Assembly: GCA_027531565.1 (NCBI GenBank)
Contig: JAPZSB010000002.1
Coordinates: 310,001-374,000, forward strand
Direction of reading: 5' to 3'
Source: Beijerinckiaceae bacterium
Lineage (GTDB): Bacteria > Pseudomonadota > Alphaproteobacteria > Rhizobiales > Beijerinckiaceae
Length of the DNA: 64,000 nt
Shown here: positions 60,465 through 64,000 of the stretch, piece after piece
How the letters are laid out: each line of letters opens with the position of its first letter
How positions within the stretch are numbered: the first letter of the stretch is position 1
Notes under the pieces: generated by a model
Told to the model about the DNA's origin: nothing
Databases searched by the model: none
What the model saw: only the letters and a program-made list of their open reading frames with translations
Position numbers and translations under genes: made by a program

Positions 60465-61133
60465 ATGACCGTCCTGCCTGCCCGCACCGAGGCGGAACGC
60501 GCCGCCTTCATCCGGGCCGAGACGGAGATCCGTCCCGTGCCACATGTGCCCGAGATCCGGCTGCATGTGGCGCATGAGGCGATCGCACTCTGGCAGAAGA
60601 CCGAGGAGGAGCTGGAGGCGATGGGCCTGCCGCCGCCGTTCTGGGCCTTTGCCTGGGCCGGCGGGCAGGGGCTGGCGCGCTACCTGCTCGACCATCCGGA
60701 GGAGGTGGCCGGGCGCCGCGTTCTGGATTTCGCGACCGGCTCGGGACTGGTGGCCATCGCCGCGGCGATGGCGGGCGCGGGGCCGGTGCTGGCAGTGGAT
60801 ATCGACCCGTTCGCCGTGGTCGCCTCCCGCCTCAATGCCGAGGCGAACGGCGTGGCCCTCGAGGCCGCACAGCGGGATGTGATCGGGCTGGACGAGGGCT
60901 GGGAGGTGATCCTGGCCGGCGATGTCTGCTACGAGCAGGCCATGGCGGCGCGGGTGCTCGGCTGGCTGGAGGCGCTCCGGCAGCGCGGCGCCCGGGTGCT
61001 GCTGGGCGATCCCGGGCGGAGCTACCTGCCGAAGCAGGGGCTCGCCGAACTGGCGAGCTACGAGGTGCCGGTGGTCGGTGCGCTCGAGGACCATGCCATC
61101 AAGCGCACCGTTGTCTGGACCCTTGCGGGCTGA
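60465..61133 (+). CDS. Class I methyltransferase, ETFB-lysine/nicotinamide-methylase type
   Basis: A 222-residue enzyme. The SAM loop VLDFATGSGLVAIA is at about 86-99, VLAVDIDPFAVVASRLNAEA gives the acidic strand 2, and VILAGDVCYEQAMA is the DPPY-like post-loop of the METTL20/Nnt1 group. PPFWAFAWAGGQGLARYL before the core is also typical. Members methylate lysines of electron transfer flavoprotein or other proteins; I favour a protein substrate. A GGGAGACAG site supports the ATG. It is convergent with the DoxX gene 9 bases away. Confidence 0.85.
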   Translation: MTVLPARTEAERAAFIRAETEIRPVPHVPEIRLHVAHEAIALWQKTEEELEAMGLPPPFWAFAWAGGQGLARYLLDHPEEVAGRRVLDFATGSGLVAIAAAMAGAGPVLAVDIDPFAVVASRLNAEANGVALEAAQRDVIGLDEGWEVILAGDVCYEQAMAARVLGWLEALRQRGARVLLGDPGRSYLPKQGLAELASYEVPVVGALEDHAIKRTVVWTLAG

Positions 61134-61142
61134 CGGCAAGGG

Positions 61143-61532
61143 TCAGCGGCGGCGGGCATCCAGCGAGAAGGCGCCGGCGCCGGCCGCGAGGATCGCCAGC
61201 ATGCCGCCGGCCATCGCAACGTTCTTGAAGAACAGGATCGCCTGCATCGGATCCGACAGCTTGCCGTGGAACAGCACGCCCGCCACCAATGTGAAGCCGG
61301 CGAGAGCCAGGGCGGCGAGGCGGGTCTGGTAGCCGACGATCAGCAGCAGGCCGGCGCCGAGTTCGAGCGCGATCACGAGCGGCAGCAGCAGGCCGGGCAC
61401 GCCGAAGGCTTCCATGTATTTCTGGGTGCCGGCAAAGCCGCCGATCTTGGTGTAGCCGCCGATCACGAAAGGAATCGCGACAAGGATGCGGCCGGCGAGC
61501 AGGGCAAGGTTGGTGAGAGCGGGATTGTTCAT
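61143..61532 (-). CDS. DoxX-family membrane protein
   Basis: A 129-residue protein with four membrane helices. AGRILVAIPFVIGGYTKIGGF, KYMEAFGVPGLLLPLVIALE and LGAGLLLIVGYQTRLAALAL are DoxX signatures. DoxX proteins are linked to thiosulfate or quinone oxidation in some species and to redox-stress complexes in others. The ATG at MNNPALT has an AGGAA site; the frame is open 35 codons further up without similarity. An AT-rich palindrome lies upstream. Confidence 0.88.
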   Translation of the reverse strand: MNNPALTNLALLAGRILVAIPFVIGGYTKIGGFAGTQKYMEAFGVPGLLLPLVIALELGAGLLLIVGYQTRLAALALAGFTLVAGVLFHGKLSDPMQAILFFKNVAMAGGMLAILAAGAGAFSLDARRR

Positions 61533-61593
61533 GGGGATTTCCTGAAAGCGAGGGGTGTTGGCGGAAAGTCGTAGCTGGCGCGAAGAAAACAGA

Positions 61594-61607
61594 AATTTTG
61601 CAAAATT
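61594..61607. promoter_or_regulatory. Perfect 14-bp palindrome upstream of the DoxX gene
   Basis: AATTTTGCAAAATT is fully self-complementary and lies 62 bases before the DoxX start in an AT-rich patch of a GC-rich genome. A second short inverted repeat (TGCAT/ATGCA, 61633-61644) is nearby. Likely a regulator-binding site within the DoxX/META promoter region; the regulator is unknown. Confidence 0.5.
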
Positions 61608-61770
61608 CAAGCGAGAAATTGACCAATGATATTGCATTTATGCATAGTTTTTATCCGAATGTATCGGACACTTCCGCAAACGGGTGATTGACCCGGGGGC
61701 CAAATCGCGCCACCTCTCCCCAAGCAACCAATCCGACCAAGCTCTTGACCCTGCCTGCGGATCCCCCTTC

Positions 61771-62178
61771 ATGACGCCCGCCCTTGCCCGCCTCATCCTC
61801 GCCGCCGGCCTGTCGTTTTCCGCATCCCTCTCGGTTTCCGCTCAGGACCTGTCCGGGCAATCCTGGCTGGTGGTCTCGATGGCCGGAGAGACGATGGCAC
61901 CGCAGCCGCCGGCGACCTTCCAGTTCGAGGCGGGCGGTCGGGTTTCCGGCAGCACCGGCTGCAACCGCTTCATGGCCCGCTATATCCGCGAGGGCGAGCG
62001 CCTGCGCTTTACCCCGGCTGCGGGCACGCGGATGGCCTGCCCCACGGCCCTGATGGCGCAGGAGCAACGGTTCCTTTCCGCCCTGGACAAGGTGACGCGG
62101 ATCGAGCCGGCCGGTCTGGGCGCGCTCATCCTCGCGGGGGAGCAGGGCGAATTGTTCCGGCTGGTTCCGCTCCGCTGA
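61771..62178 (+). CDS. META-domain (HslJ-like) exported protein
   Basis: A 135-residue protein. A signal peptide (about 1-24, ending SVSA) precedes a META domain: [51 protein letters not shown] and [14 protein letters not shown]. HslJ-type proteins are heat-shock or novobiocin-resistance factors of the envelope. A pair of cysteines (GCN and MAC) may form a disulfide. It is divergent from the DoxX gene, sharing a 238-base AT-rich region. Confidence 0.88.
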   Translation: MTPALARLILAAGLSFSASLSVSAQDLSGQSWLVVSMAGETMAPQPPATFQFEAGGRVSGSTGCNRFMARYIREGERLRFTPAAGTRMACPTALMAQEQRFLSALDKVTRIEPAGLGALILAGEQGELFRLVPLR

Positions 62179-62216
62179 AGCGGGCCCCGCCCGCCCGGGC
62201 AGGGATTGTCCCCGTC

Positions 62217-62244
62217 TTGACAGTGAATCATCGTATCATACGAT
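62217..62244 (+). promoter_or_regulatory. Promoter of the GntR gene
   Basis: A consensus -35 box TTGACA, a 16-base spacer and TACGAT as -10 place the start of transcription at about 62251-62253, i.e. on the ATG itself. The mRNA would be leaderless, which explains why no ribosome binding site is present. Confidence 0.6.
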
Positions 62245-62248
62245 GATT
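62226..62248. promoter_or_regulatory. 23-bp operator for the GntR/FCD regulator
   Basis: A perfect inverted repeat with 11-bp arms AATCATCGTAT and ATACGATGATT around one central base. Its core TCGT-N5-ACGA resembles FadR-subfamily sites. It fills the space between the -35 box and the start codon and covers the -10, so binding should block transcription. Autoregulation of the regulator gene is inferred. Confidence 0.8.
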
Positions 62249-62252
62249 TCCC

Positions 62253-62990
62253 ATGAAAACGGGGAGGAGCATCCACACCCAGACGGTCGAGACGATCGCG
62301 GGCTGGATCATCAACGGGCGCTTTCCGGTGGGCGAGAACCTGCCGATCGAGCCGGCGATCTGCGCCGAGCTCGGCGTCAGCCGCACGGTCGTGCGGGAGG
62401 CGATCAAGACGCTGGTCGCCAAGGGGCTGGTCTCCACCGGGCCCCGGATCGGCACGAAGGTGCTGCCGCAATCCTGCTGGAACCTCTTCGATGCCCGCGT
62501 GATCGAGTGGCGGCTCGAATGCGGAGTCGATGCGGCCTTCGTGAAGGACCTGATGGAACTGCGCCTGGCCATCGAGCCGGCCGCCGCCCGGCTCGCCGCC
62601 CGGCGCGAGCCCGCCAGCGAGCGTGGCCTCGTGCGGGATCTCTACCGGCGCATGGAGGAGGCGGCCGCCAGCCAGACCTTCCGCGAGGACCATATGGAGG
62701 CGGACCTCGCCTTCCATGTCGGCATTCTCCGCGCGACCGGCAACCAGTTCTTCCTGTCGCTGGTGCCGCTCATCTCCTCGGTGCTGCGTGTCTCGTTCCG
62801 GCTGTCGACCGGCAGCCTCGAGGCGGTCGAGCAGGCCCTGCCGGTCCATCGCGCCGTCGCCGAAGCGATTGCCGCCGGCGATGGCGACCGCGCGGCCCGG
62901 CACCTGACACAGATGATCGAGCATGCCCGGGAGGAGATCGAGGCTGTCGCCTTTCCCCGGCCCGTCGCGATGCCCGACATCACGCCCTGA
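62253..62990 (+). CDS. FadR-subfamily GntR transcriptional regulator (FCD)
   Basis: A 245-residue repressor or activator. The winged helix (about 10-72) has [20 protein letters not shown] and [20 protein letters not shown]. The FCD ligand domain (about 95-230) has [17 protein letters not shown] and [20 protein letters not shown], with metal-binding Asp/His positions present. Such regulators control sugar-acid and organic-acid catabolism and respond to the substrate. The ATG follows the operator by 4 bases without a ribosome binding site. The dehydratase gene begins 20 bases later and is the likely target. Confidence 0.92.
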   Translation: MKTGRSIHTQTVETIAGWIINGRFPVGENLPIEPAICAELGVSRTVVREAIKTLVAKGLVSTGPRIGTKVLPQSCWNLFDARVIEWRLECGVDAAFVKDLMELRLAIEPAAARLAARREPASERGLVRDLYRRMEEAAASQTFREDHMEADLAFHVGILRATGNQFFLSLVPLISSVLRVSFRLSTGSLEAVEQALPVHRAVAEAIAAGDGDRAARHLTQMIEHAREEIEAVAFPRPVAMPDITP

Positions 62991-63010
62991 CCCCGAACCG
63001 GAGCCCTCCC

Positions 63011-64000
63011 ATGCGCATCGCCCGCGTCGACCCGTTCATCCTCCATGTCCCGGTGACGGGCGGGTCGATCCGGGATTCCACCCACACGGTCACGCATTGG
63101 GGCGTGGTCGGCGTGCGGATCGTGACCGAGGACGGGCTCGAGGGCTATGGCTATACCGGCACCCATGCCCATCTGCCCTCGGACCGGCTGATCACGTCCT
63201 GCATCCGTGATTGCTATGCCGAGCTGCTTGTCGGCGAGGAGGCCTCCGATATCAGCCGGCTCTGGATGAAGCTGGCGCGCTATCCGGCACTGCAATGGGT
63301 CGGCCGGGCCGGAATCACCCATCTTGCGCTGGCGGCGGTGGATGTCGCGCTCTGGGACCTGAAGGCCAAGGCGGCCAGCCAGCCGCTCTGGGCCTTGCTG
63401 GGCGGCGCGGCAAGGCCCCGGCAGGAAGCCTACAACACCGATATCGGCTGGCTGTCGCTGAGCCTGCCGGAGATCATCGACGGGGCCCGCCACGCGATCG
63501 AGGTGCTGGGCTTCCGGCGGATCAAGGTCAAGGTCGGCCATGCCGATCCGGTGGTCGATTTCCACCGGCTGGAGGCCGTGCGCGAGGCGATCGGCCCGCA
63601 TGTGACCCTGGCGATCGACGGCAACGGCAAATGGGACCTGCCCACCTGCAAGCGCTTTTGCGCCATGGCGCGGGACCTCGACCTGCTCTGGTTCGAGGAG
63701 CCGATGTGGTATGATGATATCGGCTCGCATGCCGAGCTGGCGCGCAACACGGCGATCCCGGTCGCCCTGGGCGAGCAGCTCTACACGGTCGATGCGTTCC
63801 GCGCCTTCATCGCCGCCGGCGCGGTGCATTGGGTCCAGCCCGATGTGACGCGCCTCGGCGGCATCACGGAATATCTGCAGGTGGCCGATCTCGCCACGGC
63901 CTATCGCCTCCCCGTTGCGCCGCATGCGGGCGAGATGAGCCAGGTCCATGTGCATCTCGCCTACTGGCATTCCGGCACGCCGGTGCTCGAATACATCCCC
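63011..64000 (+). CDS. Mandelate racemase/enolase-superfamily dehydratase (3' end outside window)
   Basis: The first 330 residues of an enolase-superfamily enzyme. The N-terminal cap is followed by the barrel with K172-x-K174 (RRIKVKVG), metal ligands D203 (AIDGNGKWD), E229 (WFEEPM) and E255 (LGEQLY), and the dyad H305 (VAPHAGEMS) with D278 ([11 protein letters not shown]). The KxK and His-Asp pair point to the mandelate racemase subgroup of sugar-acid dehydratases; which acid is unknown. The FCD regulator upstream supports a sugar-acid catabolic operon that continues beyond the window. Confidence 0.9.
   Translation, partial: MRIARVDPFILHVPVTGGSIRDSTHTVTHWGVVGVRIVTEDGLEGYGYTGTHAHLPSDRLITSCIRDCYAELLVGEEASDISRLWMKLARYPALQWVGRAGITHLALAAVDVALWDLKAKAASQPLWALLGGAARPRQEAYNTDIGWLSLSLPEIIDGARHAIEVLGFRRIKVKVGHADPVVDFHRLEAVREAIGPHVTLAIDGNGKWDLPTCKRFCAMARDLDLLWFEEPMWYDDIGSHAELARNTAIPVALGEQLYTVDAFRAFIAAGAVHWVQPDVTRLGGITEYLQVADLATAYRLPVAPHAGEMSQVHVHLAYWHSGTPVLEYIP

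Overview
The window comes from a GC-rich alphaproteobacterium, most likely of the order Hyphomicrobiales (Rhizobiales). I infer this from the gene content (a CpdR-like regulator, PhaR, DUF1476, DUF4167, DUF2125, DUF1178, EI-Ntr) and from gene orders typical of that order: comF-grxC-amidase-DUF1178 with ubiG, zinc-ribbon/ftsE/ftsX/YdcF/plsC, tyrA-hisC-chorismate mutase beside metX-metW, and zeta subunit/purC/purS/purQ. Genes are densely packed, with many ATGA, GTGA or TTGA stop/start overlaps. I saw no rRNA, tRNA, CRISPR array, insertion sequence, phage gene or integrase. Most of the window is vertically inherited core genome.

Layout. 0-7 kb: tail of an Ala/Pro-rich protein, a methyltransferase behind secA, then a parvulin-type PPIase, argJ, mutT and a 58-residue Flp-type pilin. 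7-18 kb: a BioC/NDUFAF5-like methyltransferase divergent from comF-grxC-amidase-DUF1178, ubiG, lysC, ptsP, prfA-prmC and a DUF4167 protein. 18-25 kb: MOSC protein, clpB, an EamA transporter, tspO, and the zinc-ribbon/hpt/cpdR operon. 25-30 kb: ftsEX, a YdcF protein, plsC, a ChaC-type cyclotransferase and a DUF2125 protein. 30-39 kb: aromatic amino acid and histidine genes (chorismate mutase, hisC, tyrA), metXW, gloB, a DUF985 cupin, a GNAT enzyme and a second EamA transporter.

39-49 kb: an alkyltransferase-like protein, the polyhydroxybutyrate genes phbB, phbA and phaR, a PAS-GGDEF-EAL protein, rpmF, a prenyl diphosphate synthase, a lone HlyD/MacA-type adaptor with an unusual C-terminal insertion, and an esterase. 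49-56 kb: an HpcH/HpaI aldolase, the F1 inhibitor zeta subunit, purC-purS-purQ, a Zur-like regulator coupled to ispG, and 3-hydroxybutyrate dehydrogenase coupled to a patatin-like lipase. 56-64 kb: an RND pump with its adaptor, a methyltransferase, a DoxX protein, a META-domain protein, and an FCD-type GntR regulator with a clear palindromic operator in front of an enolase-superfamily dehydratase that runs off the end.

The genes serve protein export, cell division, purine, methionine, aromatic, isoprenoid and quinone synthesis, PHB storage and mobilisation, and stress or efflux functions. I found no convincing new multi-gene system. The best leads are the operator and apparently leaderless transcript at 62.2 kb, the adaptor with Spy/CpxP-like LTxxQ motifs, the alkyltransferase-like protein with PFWR instead of PCHR, the PHB dehydrogenase/patatin pair, and a family of palindromic intergenic repeats at 39.5 and 42.7 kb.
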